A stretch of DNA of 64,000 nucleotides from Microtetraspora malaysiensis. Lineage in GTDB: Bacteria; Actinomycetota; Actinomycetes; Streptosporangiales; Streptosporangiaceae. A model generated the notes under the pieces. That model was given only the letters and a program-made list of their open reading frames with translations, did not search any database and had not been told where the DNA came from. Location: assembly GCF_001528665.1 (NCBI RefSeq), contig NZ_BBYJ01000013.1, positions 62,001 through 126,000 of the forward strand, read 5' to 3'. Shown here one piece after another: positions 16,343 to 24,793 of the stretch. The translations under genes and the position numbers were made by a program. Every line of letters begins with the position of its first letter. Position 1 is the first letter of the stretch.

Positions 16343-16446
16343 TCCCCGCCTCGCGTCCCAGAGAGCGCGCCGCCCACCTGTCACGTCGGTGGGCGGCGTT
16401 CTTCGTGCGTGCGGGAGGCAGCCGTATGACCGGCCCCCTGCCTCCA
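16208..16446 (+). repeat. 239-bp direct repeat, copy 1
   Basis: Bases 16208-16446 equal 24794-25032 except for one base (G at 16380, T in the other copy). It spans the 3' end of the secreted-protein pseudogene, its terminator and about 45 bp beyond. This copy is continuous with the upstream half of the gene and is therefore the original. Confidence 0.95.
16368..16398 (+). terminator. Rho-independent terminator of the secreted-protein pseudogene
   Basis: CGCCGCCCACC (16368-16378) pairs with GGTGGGCGGCG (16388-16398) around a 9-nt loop, followed by TTCTTC. It is 25 bp after the stop codon. Confidence 0.8.
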
Positions 16447-16777
16447 AACGAAGGACGGCTGCCAACCGCCCGCGGGATCGAACAAGGCCCTGCGCAGGGT
16501 CAGCCCCGACCCGGCCGCAATCACTCGCATCGCCCGGGCCGCCCTCGTCCTACTCCACCTCGAACATGGCCGCACCGCCCGAACGAAGATCACGAACCGT
16601 CACGAGACATTGCCGAGAAGGGTTCACTCGCCCCTTCGCCACGCTGCGAATGCTACGGGCGGGGGATGAACGCAGTACAGGCACGTACGTCTGACGTCAC
16701 GTCATCATCCCGCGAAACCTGGTCGAGCGGACCCAGCCGGGCCCGTTGCAGCAGCACCTGAGCGTTGAACGACAGGC
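16447..16777. other. Degenerate stretch without an intact gene
   Basis: No complete gene is seen. One plus-strand frame reads ALRRVSPDPAAITRIARAAL followed by VLLHLEHGRTART, which looks like protein-coding sequence and resembles a transposase-type tail, but it has no start and no family I can name. It is probably more insertion-element debris next to the duplicated segment. Confidence 0.35.
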
Positions 16778-17500
16778 TCAGGACTTGAACTTGTCCGCCA
16801 GGCCTTGTTCCAGGTAGTCGTCCGGCAGGTCCTGGATGACCAGCTCGGCTTCGGTGCGCCCGGTGTGCAGCCGCCAGTAGGCGTCGGCGATCGTCTGAGG
16901 CTGGGAGGCGTGGCCGCCTTGGCCGATGAAGGCGGCGATCGCCACGTGCGCGGCGTAGACGCCGGTACCGGAAAGCGCGGCATGCAGATTGAGGATCCAG
17001 TTGCGCATCCCACCGGTGGCGATCTGAACGTTCGCCACATGTGGGGCAATCATCGGCCCGGAACCCGCGCCACTGCTGACCAGAACCGTCCCCGTGCCGC
17101 GCTCCAGCATGCCGGGCAGGACGTGCTGCACCGCCGCGACGCCGCCGAGCAGGTAGAGATCCAGCTGGGCAAGAACCGAGTCGACGGTGACCTTCGTGGC
17201 CTCGACAAGCGGCGCCCGGCGCAGGTCGGCCGGGGCCGGCGCAGGCGAGTACTCAAGTACGTCGATCGGCCCCAGCCGCTCCTCAGCGGCGGTCAGCGCC
17301 GCGTGCAGGGCGGGACGGTCGGTGACGTCGGCGGGGAACACCTCGACCCGGGCGCCCTCACCGGACAGATCGTCGGCCACCGCCTGGAGCGTCGTACGGT
17401 TGCGGGCGATCAGCGCCACGTCGAACCCCTCTGCGGCGAACCGCCGGCCGATGGCCCGACCCAGTTGCGGGCCTGCGCCGACGATCGCGATCGTGCTCAA
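16778..17500 (-). CDS. Short-chain dehydrogenase/reductase
   Basis: A 240-residue SDR. The cofactor loop is TIAIVGAGPQLGRAIGRRFA, with an Arg (ALIARNR) after the second strand that favours NADP. The usual active-site YxxxK is not evident; the equivalent region reads SSGAGSGPMIAPHVANVQIA, so the catalytic Tyr seems replaced and the enzyme may be atypical. The start is TTG 17500, preceded by GAGGTGG at 5 nt; a GTG at 17533 is an alternative. It is divergent from the AraC regulator with 108 bp between starts. Confidence 0.85.
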   Translation of the reverse strand: MSTIAIVGAGPQLGRAIGRRFAAEGFDVALIARNRTTLQAVADDLSGEGARVEVFPADVTDRPALHAALTAAEERLGPIDVLEYSPAPAPADLRRAPLVEATKVTVDSVLAQLDLYLLGGVAAVQHVLPGMLERGTGTVLVSSGAGSGPMIAPHVANVQIATGGMRNWILNLHAALSGTGVYAAHVAIAAFIGQGGHASQPQTIADAYWRLHTGRTEAELVIQDLPDDYLEQGLADKFKS

Positions 17501-17608
17501 TTTCGCCACCTCGTTAACATTGCGCTGTTTCACGACGAAACCATAGGAAGGGCTTGGTCGCGGGGCTTGGACCGGCGCGACAACCTGAACGGAAGATTCG
17601 CGACAACG

Positions 17609-18550
17609 ATGAACGGCACTCTCTCGATGAGCCTGAGCGGCGCGAACGCCTTCAGCGACTTCGCACGCGAGTGGCAGACCCGGATGGGAGAGACCTTCGC
17701 GCTGGCGTCCTTCAGCCGGGCGACCGTCGCCGGCTTCGGGGCACGGTCCCGAGGGTTCCGGCTGCGGGACGTGATGTTCAACCGCTTCGAGAACGCGGCC
17801 GCCCTCCGGACGGCGGGCCCACGGGTCGGGGCCGACGATCACGTACGCCTGTGGATCATCCACCGGGGCACCTGGTGGTTCGGAGAACCAGGGGGAACCG
17901 AGCACACGGCACCGGCCAGCCGCTTCCTGGTACAGACGGGGAAGCTGTCCCACTTCGCCGCGACGCCACGCACCACCGTCCAGGTACTCGTGCTGCCCGC
18001 CGCCGAGATCCGGCGCAATCGGGGCAAGACGGCCTCCGGTCCGGTCGACACTGCCGAGGTGCGGCTGCTGACCGCGCACGCCACCATGGTGAGCCGGATG
18101 CTTGACAGCCTCGGGCCGGCCGGGGTCGACGCCGCCCGCGACACCCTGGCCGAGTTGGCCCGGGCCGCGGTCCGAGGTGGCCTCGACGACGTTGAGCCCC
18201 GGCTGTCGCCGGCGCTGGCCCAGGCCGCGCGGGACTTGGCCGACCGGCGGCTCACCGACCCCGCCCTCTCCCCCACGACTCTCGCGCGGAAACTGAACGT
18301 CTCCGTGCGTACCCTGCAACGGGCCTTCGCCAATGAAGGGCAGTCGCTGAGCACCTACATCCGGGATCGCCGCCTCGATGAGGCGCGCCGCGCGCTCACC
18401 ACACCGCACCGGCGTATGACCATTACGGAGATAGCCGCCCGCTGGCAGTTCGCCGACAGCGGCCATTTCGCCCGCGCCTTCCGCAACCGCTACGACCAGA
18501 CCCCGACCGACTGCGCCGCAACCGCCACTCCTGAAACAGGCGTCACATAG
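17609..18550 (+). CDS. AraC-family transcriptional regulator
   Basis: A 313-residue activator. The N-terminal half is a cupin-like AraC-binding-like domain (HVRLWIIHRGTWWF, FLVQTGKLSHFAATPRTTV). The C-terminal 100 residues hold two helix-turn-helix motifs: SPTTLARKLNVSVRTLQRAF and ITEIAARWQFADSGHFARAF, ending in RYDQTPTDC. The architecture matches the NphR/FeaR-like group. It is divergent from the SDR gene and likely controls it. Confidence 0.92.
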   Translation: MNGTLSMSLSGANAFSDFAREWQTRMGETFALASFSRATVAGFGARSRGFRLRDVMFNRFENAAALRTAGPRVGADDHVRLWIIHRGTWWFGEPGGTEHTAPASRFLVQTGKLSHFAATPRTTVQVLVLPAAEIRRNRGKTASGPVDTAEVRLLTAHATMVSRMLDSLGPAGVDAARDTLAELARAAVRGGLDDVEPRLSPALAQAARDLADRRLTDPALSPTTLARKLNVSVRTLQRAFANEGQSLSTYIRDRRLDEARRALTTPHRRMTITEIAARWQFADSGHFARAFRNRYDQTPTDCAATATPETGVT

Positions 18551-19008
18551 GTAGTTCGATGTCCGCCTCTGGCACCTCGGCACCGGTGCTGGCGCGCAGA
18601 CCGGGTTCGACCGTCGGCGGTGGCCTGGATCCCCTGATCAGCGACCTATCGAATGCGATCAAGCCGGACGACCTTGAGAGTTCTCCTATGAACCCGGGGT
18701 GCCTCTGTGTCTTGTCAAGTTGCTTGAGTGGGGCAGGACTTGGCTCTGCGCTCGTCGGCGATTATGACGCGCCACACGTGGTCCGTCAGGCGGCGTTTCA
18801 GGCACCGCTTCGCTTCCGCTCCTGCCGCAGCGGGCCCGGACAATATGTTGTGCGGCGACAGCTCAAAGGCGCGGTCGTCGTCGAACGACGTGCCGGCCTC
18901 CCTGGCGAGCTGGTCCCTGAGTAGCCCGGCGGGCAGACCGGAGCGCGATCATCAGGGGCAGTCGGGCCGTGCGCTGGACCAGAGGCCCCAGGCGGTAGCA
19001 GCAGACGC
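18551..19008. other. Stretch without an intact gene
   Basis: Mostly non-coding or decayed sequence between the AraC stop and the next promoter. The only coding-like signal is the minus-strand fragment at 18715-18948 described separately. Confidence 0.5.
18715..18948 (-). pseudogene. Orphan C-terminal protein fragment, possibly from a transposase
   Basis: A 77-codon minus-strand frame opens just after a stop and has no start of its own. It reads LLRDQLAREAGTSFDDDRAF, then AKRCLKRRLTDHVWRVIIAD and ERRAKSCPTQAT. The CLKRRLTDHVW-type segment recalls the end of IS110-like transposases, but I cannot confirm the family. Confidence 0.3.
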
Positions 19009-19040
19009 TTGACACGGCAGATGAAAGTGGTCTATTACTT
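19009..19040 (+). promoter_or_regulatory. Promoter with overlapping TetR-type operator, site A
   Basis: TTGACA (19009-19014), an 18-bp spacer and TATTAC (19033-19038) form a good vegetative promoter pointing to the SnoaL pseudogene. AAGTGGTCTATTACTT at 19025-19040 overlaps the spacer and -10 and has AAGT/ACTT ends. The same 16-mer recurs with two changes just before the TetR gene. Confidence 0.65.
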
Positions 19041-19131
19041 ACATCAATACAAGCGCGTCGGGGCCAAATAGGCGCCGCGCACGAGGTTGGCCCTCCGTCC
19101 GTCAGGGTGGAGGGCCGCAATCAGGGCCCGT

Positions 19132-19160
19132 AAGTAAGCAATCAACCGCTTACTTGATTG
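19132..19160. promoter_or_regulatory. Nested inverted repeats, operator site B
   Basis: AAGTAAGC (19132-19139) and GCTTACTT (19148-19155) are 8-bp arms around 8 bp. Overlapping them, CAATCAA (19139-19145) pairs with TTGATTG (19154-19160). The element lies in the leader of the SnoaL pseudogene, 36 bp before its ATG, and shares the TTGATT and TTACTT words with sites A and C. Confidence 0.65.
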
Positions 19161-19195
19161 CCTTCCCCTTTTACTCCAGAAAGTGACCTTCGACC

Positions 19196-19668
19196 ATGAC
19201 AGACACCACTTCCACTCCCAAGGACGCCGCCGCCGTCCGGGCTGCCGCGCAGCAGGTTTTCCGGGACCACCTCGACCTCCTGACCACCGGGCGGGTCGGC
19301 GAGTGGGTCGAGCTCTTCACGGAGGACGGAGTGCTGGAGTTCCCCTATGCGCCCAAGGGCTATACGACGCGGCTCGAAAGCAGGGAGGACATGCTTGCTA
19401 CATCAGCAACTTCCCCAAGGCCTTCCGCTTGACGATGACCGACGTGCGCATCCACGAGACCGTCGACCCCACGCTGGTCATCGCGGAGCTCAAGTCCGAG
19501 GGTGTCGCGTTGGAGACCGGTCGCCCCTACAACCAGACGTACATCTCGGTGGTCGAGACCGTGGACGGCAAGATCAGCCGCTACGTCGACTACTGGAACC
19601 CGCTGATCGCCATGGAGGCCCTCGGCGGCAGCACTGACGACATGATCACGGCGTTCAGCGACGACTGA
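19196..19668 (+). pseudogene. SnoaL-like / PhzA-type NTF2 protein, frameshifted
   Basis: The ATG at 19196 opens MTDTTSTPKDAAAVRAAAQQ, continues through the NTF2 segment VGEWVELFTEDGVLEFPYAP and ends early after LESREDMLA. The expected continuation, YISNFPKAFRLTMTDVRIHE, and the rest of the fold to the stop at 19668 lie in another frame. One base is missing near 19397-19402 (GCTACATC for an expected GCNTACATC). Restoring it gives a normal protein of about 157 residues. It may be a true pseudogene or a sequencing error. Confidence 0.85.
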
Positions 19669-19709
19669 GTGCGTCCGCCGAGCATGTCTGCATCGGACCG
19701 TTTCGTGGT

Positions 19710-19744
19710 TTGACGCATATACATGAAAGTGGTTGATTACTTCC
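19710..19744 (+). promoter_or_regulatory. tetR promoter with operator site C
   Basis: TTGACG (19710-19715) is followed after 19 bp by GATTAC. AAGTGGTTGATTACTT at 19727-19742 is the site A 16-mer with two changes, and like site A it is preceded by ATGA. The predicted transcript starts at or next to the ATG at 19745, so the tetR mRNA is probably leaderless and autorepressed. Confidence 0.6.
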
Positions 19745-20293
19745 ATGGAAACCAGGACGCGCCAGCGCTCCACTGCTGACGAGCGCCGGGCCACGGTCAT
19801 GCGCACGGCCATCAAGACGTTCGCAGCGCGGGGTTATTACGGCACCTCGACGACGGACGTCGCCGAGGCCGCGGGCATCTCCCAGGGGTACTTGTACCGG
19901 CTGTTCAAGGACAAAGAAGCGCTGTTCGTCGCCCTGGTCGACTACTGCTCAGACCGCCTGCGCGAGTCCGCCGCCATGGCGGCGGCGTCAGTGCGGAGCA
20001 CTGACCCGCAGGCGGTCATGCAGGCACTGACCACCTCGTACGACGAGGTAATCGCCGACCGGGACGTGCTGATGATCCTCATGCATGCTCAGGGCTGTGC
20101 CGGTGAGCCCGGCATCGGCGAGGCGGTGCGCAGGTGTTACGCCAAGCAAGTGGAGTACGTCCGCGCCGTTTCCGGTGCGTCCGATGAGCAGATCCGCCGC
20201 TACTTCGCGGACGCCCTGCTCAGCAATGTCCTGGTGGCGATCGATGCCCTCGCCATGGATACTCCCTGGACACGCACGCTGCGCGGTCAGTGA
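19745..20293 (+). CDS. TetR-family repressor
   Basis: A 182-residue regulator. The N-terminal helix-turn-helix is RTAIKTFAARGYYGTSTTDV followed by AEAAGISQGYLYRLFKDKEAL. The ligand domain is helical and ends ALAMDTPWTRTLRGQ. ATG 19745 was chosen because operator C and a -10 sit immediately upstream. Matching sites upstream of the SnoaL pseudogene indicate that it controlled that gene and itself. Confidence 0.92.
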   Translation: METRTRQRSTADERRATVMRTAIKTFAARGYYGTSTTDVAEAAGISQGYLYRLFKDKEALFVALVDYCSDRLRESAAMAAASVRSTDPQAVMQALTTSYDEVIADRDVLMILMHAQGCAGEPGIGEAVRRCYAKQVEYVRAVSGASDEQIRRYFADALLSNVLVAIDALAMDTPWTRTLRGQ

Positions 20294-20938
20294 TCTGATT
20301 CGGAGGTTCGCCGACAGGAAGGGAAGGCTTGTCGAGGTTCTCGTCGGCGGTCGTTGTCCGGACGCATGGCCGTGGGCTCGCGAGAGCTGGCAAGCTGGCA
20401 CCTGGTACCGCGTCCGAGGGCTGCTGGGGCGGAGCGGTGGATGTAGCGCTTGAGCTTTCTCCGCGAGTTCACTTGGCCGCCGCTCCTCGAGGCTGGCTGC
20501 CGGTGTCCACCCGCCCGGCTGGACGTGCGGTTTCTTGATCGTCCAGTTTCGCGACTGGCTGTCGGCGGGCCGTCAACCCACAGGCATACCCAGTTGGTGG
20601 CGAATCTTTGCGGCCACCGGCCCGCACCGAGGCGTCATTCCGCCGCCATGTCTGGGGCAGAAATGTCCCCCATGCGGAGCCTGCCAGCTATGCGTACCAA
20701 CCGGCCATCCGCCCGCCGTGTCGTCCCCGCGCCCGCGGGGGTATCTCCGCTACGTCGAGACGCTCGGCGTCCGTGCCGGGATCGGCCCCGCACCCGCAGG
20801 AAGGGCACCGGCTCATCGCCAGGGCCAAGGCGAAGGAGACATCCGCGCGTGCCCTGGCAGCGTGGCCTGTCCCGGCGGAGATCAGCGAGCTGACCGGCTA
20901 CCAGGCCCCCCAACCGCCAAGGTAACAAGTTACAAATT
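20294..20938. other. Non-coding stretch with possible CRISPR remnant
   Basis: No credible gene in 645 bp on either strand. The only structure I see is the CRISPR-like repeat series near 20660-20810, described separately, and GTAAC/GTTAC words just before the next promoter. Confidence 0.5.
20720..20810. CRISPR. Possible degenerate type I-E CRISPR repeat unit
   Basis: A 30-bp segment at 20720 begins GTCGTCCCCGCGCCCGCGGG and ends GTATCTCCG. It resembles the 29-bp type I-E repeat, whose E. coli version has the core TTCCCCGCGCCAGCGGGGAT. A decayed copy (TCGGCCCCGCACCCGCAGG) starts at 20781, exactly 61 bp later, which is the I-E period. A third partial match (GTCCCCCATGCGGAG) lies at 20665, consistent with a 61-bp period minus a 3-bp deletion. 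No cas gene is present. Confidence 0.3.
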
Positions 20939-20967
20939 TTGACATCTGTTACCAACCCGCTTAGCGT
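20939..20967 (+). promoter_or_regulatory. Consensus promoter giving a leaderless aldo/keto-reductase mRNA
   Basis: TTGACA (20939-20944), a 17-bp spacer and TAGCGT (20962-20967), with the ATG 7 bp further on. GTAAC at about 20921 and GTTAC at 20929 and 20948 surround the -35 and may be binding sites for the TetR encoded by the second gene. Confidence 0.7.
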
Positions 20968-20974
20968 TTCTCGT

Positions 20975-21985
20975 ATGGAGCAGAGAACACTCGGCGCCGA
21001 CGTCTGTGTGGGGGCGGTCGGGCTCGGTTGCGCAGGCATGTCCGGCGCGTACGGACGCAGCGCCGACGAGCAGAGCATCGCGACGCTTCGCAACGCGCTC
21101 GACGCCGGGATCACGTTCATCGACACGGCCGACCACTACGGGATGGGGCACAACGAGACGCTCATCGGGCAGGCGCTGCGACCCGCCGATCGCGACCGCG
21201 CCGTAGTGAGCGTGAAGTTCGGCGCGTTGTTCGGTGTGGACGGCAGCGTGCGCGGCATCAACGGCCGACCGGACGCGATCCCGAACTTCCTGGGCTACTC
21301 GCTGCAGCGGCTGGGCACCGATTACGTGGACATCTATCGCCCGGCCCGGCTGGACCCCGCTGTCCCGATCGAGGAGACCGTCGGCGCCGTCGCCGAGATG
21401 GTGCAGAAAGGCTACGTGCGCGACATCGGGCTGTCCGAGGTCGGCGCCGAGACGATCCGCCGCGCCCACGCCGTGCACCCGATCACCGACGTCCAGATCG
21501 AATACTCACTGTTCAGCCGCGGTGTCGAAGACGAGATCCTGCCCACCTGCCGCGAGCTGGGCATCGGCGTCACCGCCTACGGGGTGCTCGCCCAAGGAAT
21601 GCTGACCGGGACGTGGCGACCGTCGGCCGGCGACGCACGGCATCGCGGGCACCTGCCCCGCTTCGCCGCCGGCAACATCGAGACCAACCTCGCGTTGGTC
21701 GAGCGGCTGCGGGAGATCGCCACCTCCCGCAGCGCCACGGTCGCGCAGCTCGCGATCGCGTGGGTGCTCTCGCAGGGGCGCGCACACCGCGACATCGTCA
21801 CGCTGGTCGGGGCCAGCCGACCGCACCGCATCACCGAGGCGGTGGACGCCGCCGGCCTGCGGCTGACCGAGGACGACCTGGACGCGATTGAGCAGGCCGT
21901 CCCCCGAGGGGCGGTCGCGGGAGAACGCTACGCCCCCGCCCTGCTCGCGCTACTGGACAGCGAGCGAACGGGCGGCAGGCGCTGA
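20975..21985 (+). CDS. Aldo/keto reductase
   Basis: A 336-residue TIM-barrel NADPH oxidoreductase. The catalytic Asp/Tyr are in FIDTADHYGMGHNETLIGQA and the Lys in VVSVKFGALFG. The usual catalytic His region reads DIYRPARLDPAVP, lacking His, as in some AKR12/13-like members. The cofactor end is TLVGASRPHRITEAVDA. It forms a two-gene operon with the following tetR (1-bp overlap TGATG). The in-frame TTG at 20939 is part of the -35 box and is not the start. Confidence 0.92.
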   Translation: MEQRTLGADVCVGAVGLGCAGMSGAYGRSADEQSIATLRNALDAGITFIDTADHYGMGHNETLIGQALRPADRDRAVVSVKFGALFGVDGSVRGINGRPDAIPNFLGYSLQRLGTDYVDIYRPARLDPAVPIEETVGAVAEMVQKGYVRDIGLSEVGAETIRRAHAVHPITDVQIEYSLFSRGVEDEILPTCRELGIGVTAYGVLAQGMLTGTWRPSAGDARHRGHLPRFAAGNIETNLALVERLREIATSRSATVAQLAIAWVLSQGRAHRDIVTLVGASRPHRITEAVDAAGLRLTEDDLDAIEQAVPRGAVAGERYAPALLALLDSERTGGRR

Positions 21986-22584
21986 TGCCCGCCCGAACCC
22001 CGCTGGATGCGAACGCCATCCTGGCGGCCACCGAGGAGATCCTGCGCCGCCACGGACCGGACAAGGCAACGGTCGTCGACGTCGCCCGGGCACTCGGGGT
22101 CAGCCACGCCGCCGTCTACAAGCACTTCCCCTCCAAGCAGGCGCTGCGCGAGGCCGTGACCCGGCGCTGGCTCGACCGCAACCGCGACGCCCTCGCCGTC
22201 ATCGCCGCCGACAGCGCGGTCCCACCAGCGCAGCGACTGCGTACCTGGCTGCACGCCGTCCTGGCCGTGAAGCAGGCCAAGATTCGCGAGGACCCGGAGC
22301 TGTTCGCCGCCTATGGAATCCTCGCGGCCGCGCACAGCAGCGTCGCCACCGACCACGTCGCCGACCTCTTGGGCCAGCTGACGGCCATCATCGCCGACGG
22401 CGCCGCCGACGGCAGCCTCCGCACCGACGACGCGGAGGCCACCGCCCGCGTGGTCTTCAACGCCACCGCCAAGTTCAACCACCTCGCCCACGCGGCCGAA
22501 TGGCAGAACCCCGGCATCGGCGCCGAACTCGACGAGGTGTGCGGCCTGCTGCTCGAGGGTCTTCACGCCCCCACATCGCCGTAG
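21985..22584 (+). CDS. TetR-family repressor
   Basis: A 199-residue regulator. The DNA-binding domain is ILAATEEILRRHGPDKATVV then DVARALGVSHAAVYKHFPSK. The ligand domain resembles TetR_C (WQNPGIGAELDEVCGLLLEG). It is co-transcribed with the upstream aldo/keto reductase and 106 bp upstream of a quinone-oxidoreductase-like gene, so it probably responds to an electrophile or carbonyl and controls both. Confidence 0.92.
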   Translation: MPARTPLDANAILAATEEILRRHGPDKATVVDVARALGVSHAAVYKHFPSKQALREAVTRRWLDRNRDALAVIAADSAVPPAQRLRTWLHAVLAVKQAKIREDPELFAAYGILAAAHSSVATDHVADLLGQLTAIIADGAADGSLRTDDAEATARVVFNATAKFNHLAHAAEWQNPGIGAELDEVCGLLLEGLHAPTSP

Positions 22585-22690
22585 CCGAACCGGGTCAATC
22601 ACACGCCGCGACTCGTCAGCGGCGCGGTCGGCCCTGCCCATCGCCACCCAGGCGGCAACGAATAAAACGAATATGGAGTGACAAACGACC

Positions 22691-23626
22691 ATGGTTCAAG
22701 CAATCGGAGTGACGCAGCCAGGCGGACCGGACGCTCTCGGCGAGCTCGACCTGGCGGCCGAACCGATCGGTCCCGGTCAGGTCAGGATCCGGGTGAGCAG
22801 CGCCACGGTGAACCCGACCGACGCGACGATCCGTTCTCGTCCGCGGCAGGATGAGGCGGACACGGTGCGGGTGCCGGGCATGGAGGTTGCCGGCGTGATC
22901 ACCGAGATCGGCCCCGCCGTCGACCGCCCGTTCGCGATCGGGGACGCCGTCATGGCCATCGTGGTGCCCTCAGGTGCGCACGGCGGCTACCGGGCAGACC
23001 TCGTCGTGTCGGCACGCTCGGCCGCGAAGATCCCGGCCGGGCTCTCGGACGTTCAGGCCGCCACCATCCCGATGAACGGGCTCACCGCCCGGCTCGCACT
23101 CGACACGCTGGCGCTCCCGGCCGGCGCGACGGTCGCCGTCACCGGCGCCGCCGGCACCGTCGGCGGGTACTTCGTCCAGCTCGCCAAGCAGGCCGGGCTG
23201 GTCGTCGTCGCCGACGCCGCCCGGCAGGACGAGACCTTCGTCCGCGAGTGCGGAGCCGACGAGGTTGTGCCGCGGGGGGACGACTTCGCCGCAATGGTCC
23301 GCCGCCACCACCCGGGCGGCGTCGACGGGCTCGTCGACGCCGCCGTGCTGGAGGCCGCCGTGCTCCCTGCCGTCAAGGACGGCGGCACCGTCGTCACCGT
23401 CAGCGGTTACCGGGGCGACGGGACCGACCGGGTCCGCGTCGCCCCGATCTTCGTCCGCGACTACGTCGAGGCCGCGGCCGAGCTCGACCGGCTCGCCGAA
23501 CTCGCCGGTGAAGGACGGCTCACCGTCCGCGTGGCCGGCGAACTGCCGGCCTCCCGAGCCGGCGACGCGCATCGCTCGCTCGAACGGCGCGGCGTTCGCG
23601 GGCGGTTCGTCCTGCGGTTCGGCTGA
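22691..23626 (+). CDS. NADPH:quinone-reductase-like MDR enzyme
   Basis: A 311-residue zinc-free medium-chain reductase. It starts MVQAIGVTQPGGPDALGELD, has the substrate-domain NPTDATIRSR and the Rossmann motif VAVTGAAGTVGGYFVQLAKQ. Residues binding zinc are absent. A GAGTGACAAACG leader precedes the ATG. With the aldo/keto reductase and TetR it forms a small redox-detoxification group. The product is cytoplasmic; the substrate is unknown. Confidence 0.9.
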   Translation: MVQAIGVTQPGGPDALGELDLAAEPIGPGQVRIRVSSATVNPTDATIRSRPRQDEADTVRVPGMEVAGVITEIGPAVDRPFAIGDAVMAIVVPSGAHGGYRADLVVSARSAAKIPAGLSDVQAATIPMNGLTARLALDTLALPAGATVAVTGAAGTVGGYFVQLAKQAGLVVVADAARQDETFVRECGADEVVPRGDDFAAMVRRHHPGGVDGLVDAAVLEAAVLPAVKDGGTVVTVSGYRGDGTDRVRVAPIFVRDYVEAAAELDRLAELAGEGRLTVRVAGELPASRAGDAHRSLERRGVRGRFVLRFG

Positions 23627-23629
23627 CCG

Positions 23630-23815
23630 ATGGTGCTGGAGGGCATCGGCGCCGGCGAGCACACCGAACGCTCCTTCATCCTCGACCTGGCCCTCGCCCT
23701 GGCCGAGGACCGCCGCCGCGACATCGTCCGCAAGACCAAGAACGGCCTGGAGACCGCCCGAAAGCAAGGCAAGGTCGGAGGCCGCCGCCCCGTGGTCGAC
23801 GACCCTGCTGGTTAA
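23630..23815 (+). pseudogene. C-terminal fragment of a serine resolvase/invertase
   Basis: The fragment reads RSFILDLALALAEDRRRDIV, then RKTKNGLETARKQGKVGGRR, then PVVDD before a stop. This is the junction helix and hinge of small serine recombinases (R-x-x-I-x-x-x-T-x-x-G-L-x-x-A-R-x-x-G). Both the catalytic N-terminal domain and the C-terminal helix-turn-helix are missing. It abuts the IS1182 remnant. Confidence 0.8.
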
Positions 23816-23821
23816 CTCAGC

Positions 23822-24793
23822 TCAGGCGGCCAGAGCGATTTCTGCGAGCTCAAGGCGGGCGAGGTGGCCGGTACGGCTCCGGTCGAGAGGGTGCCCATTC
23901 CACCACGCGTCCAGGCGGATCAGGTTGAGCGCCACAGCGGAGAAGACGTGTTCGAGGTGGACCTTGGCCAGGCCTCGGTAGCGGGCGCGCCGCACGCCGG
24001 TGACCGCGACGGCCTGGCGCATGGTGCCCTCGACTCCGGCACGGAGCTTGTACTTGTCCTGCCAGTCCTTGCTGGCCTGCTCGGCTCGGGCCTGGTCAAG
24101 CGCCTGTTGAAGTGGACGGGCGCGGATGGTGAGCTGGCGTCCGCCCTTCTTGGCCGAGGTACACAAGGAACGAACCGGGCACGGCTGGCAGACCTCACCG
24201 CCGAACTTGACCACGATCGATTCGGTTCCGCGTTGCCTACATGGGCTCCAGGAGGCACTCGCCTGGCCTTGCGGGCAGGTGACCTGCTCGCGCTCCCAGT
24301 CGATGGTGAACGCGGTGCGGTCATACCCGGTGCCGGCGCGCGCCTGCGGCGATTGATCCAATAGAACCGGTGTGACCAGCGAGATCCCGTACTTCTTTCT
24401 GGCCATCAGGAGGAGTTCGGCGGACGGATAGCCGGAATCGAGGTAGTGCTCGGCCGGGACCAGCCCCCGCTGCTGGAACGCCTGATGGATCGTGTCGGTC
24501 ATCTGGTTGTCGGGCACGGTCGCGTCCGTGGTGGCCACGTTCGTGATCAGGTTGGGCGGCACGACCTTCTTACTGCCGTCCTTGGCATCTGCGATGGTGT
24601 GGCAGGTCTCGCTGATGTGGACCTTGTAGGCGTGCCAGAACAGGTCCTCGCCCTTGGCCGCCCACCGGGCATCGATGTCGTAGGGGGAAGTCAGCCGCCA
24701 TCTGCCGGGCGGCAGTCCCTCTCCGCCGTCTTCGAGGGGCCGCCGCCGCTTGACCACCTCCCGCCCGCCTCGACCGGTGATGCGCACATAGTT
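23822..24793 (-). mobile_element. IS1182-family transposase, 5'-truncated
   Basis: About 320 codons of the C-terminal part remain. They include SPYDIDARWAAKGEDLFWHA, then YKVHISETC (a typical IS1182 core), LDSGYPSAELLLMARKKYGI, the zinc-like CQPCPVRSLCTSAKKGGRQ, and GVEGTMRQAVAVTGVRRARY. The N-terminal third is missing, replaced at 24794 by the 239-bp repeat, so the open frame that crosses the junction is a chimera. The element is inactive. Confidence 0.88.

Noticed and set aside
18559-18924. A 121-codon plus-strand frame after the araC gene.
   Set aside because: No ribosome site, no domain and irregular codon use; a coding-like fragment lies on the other strand instead.
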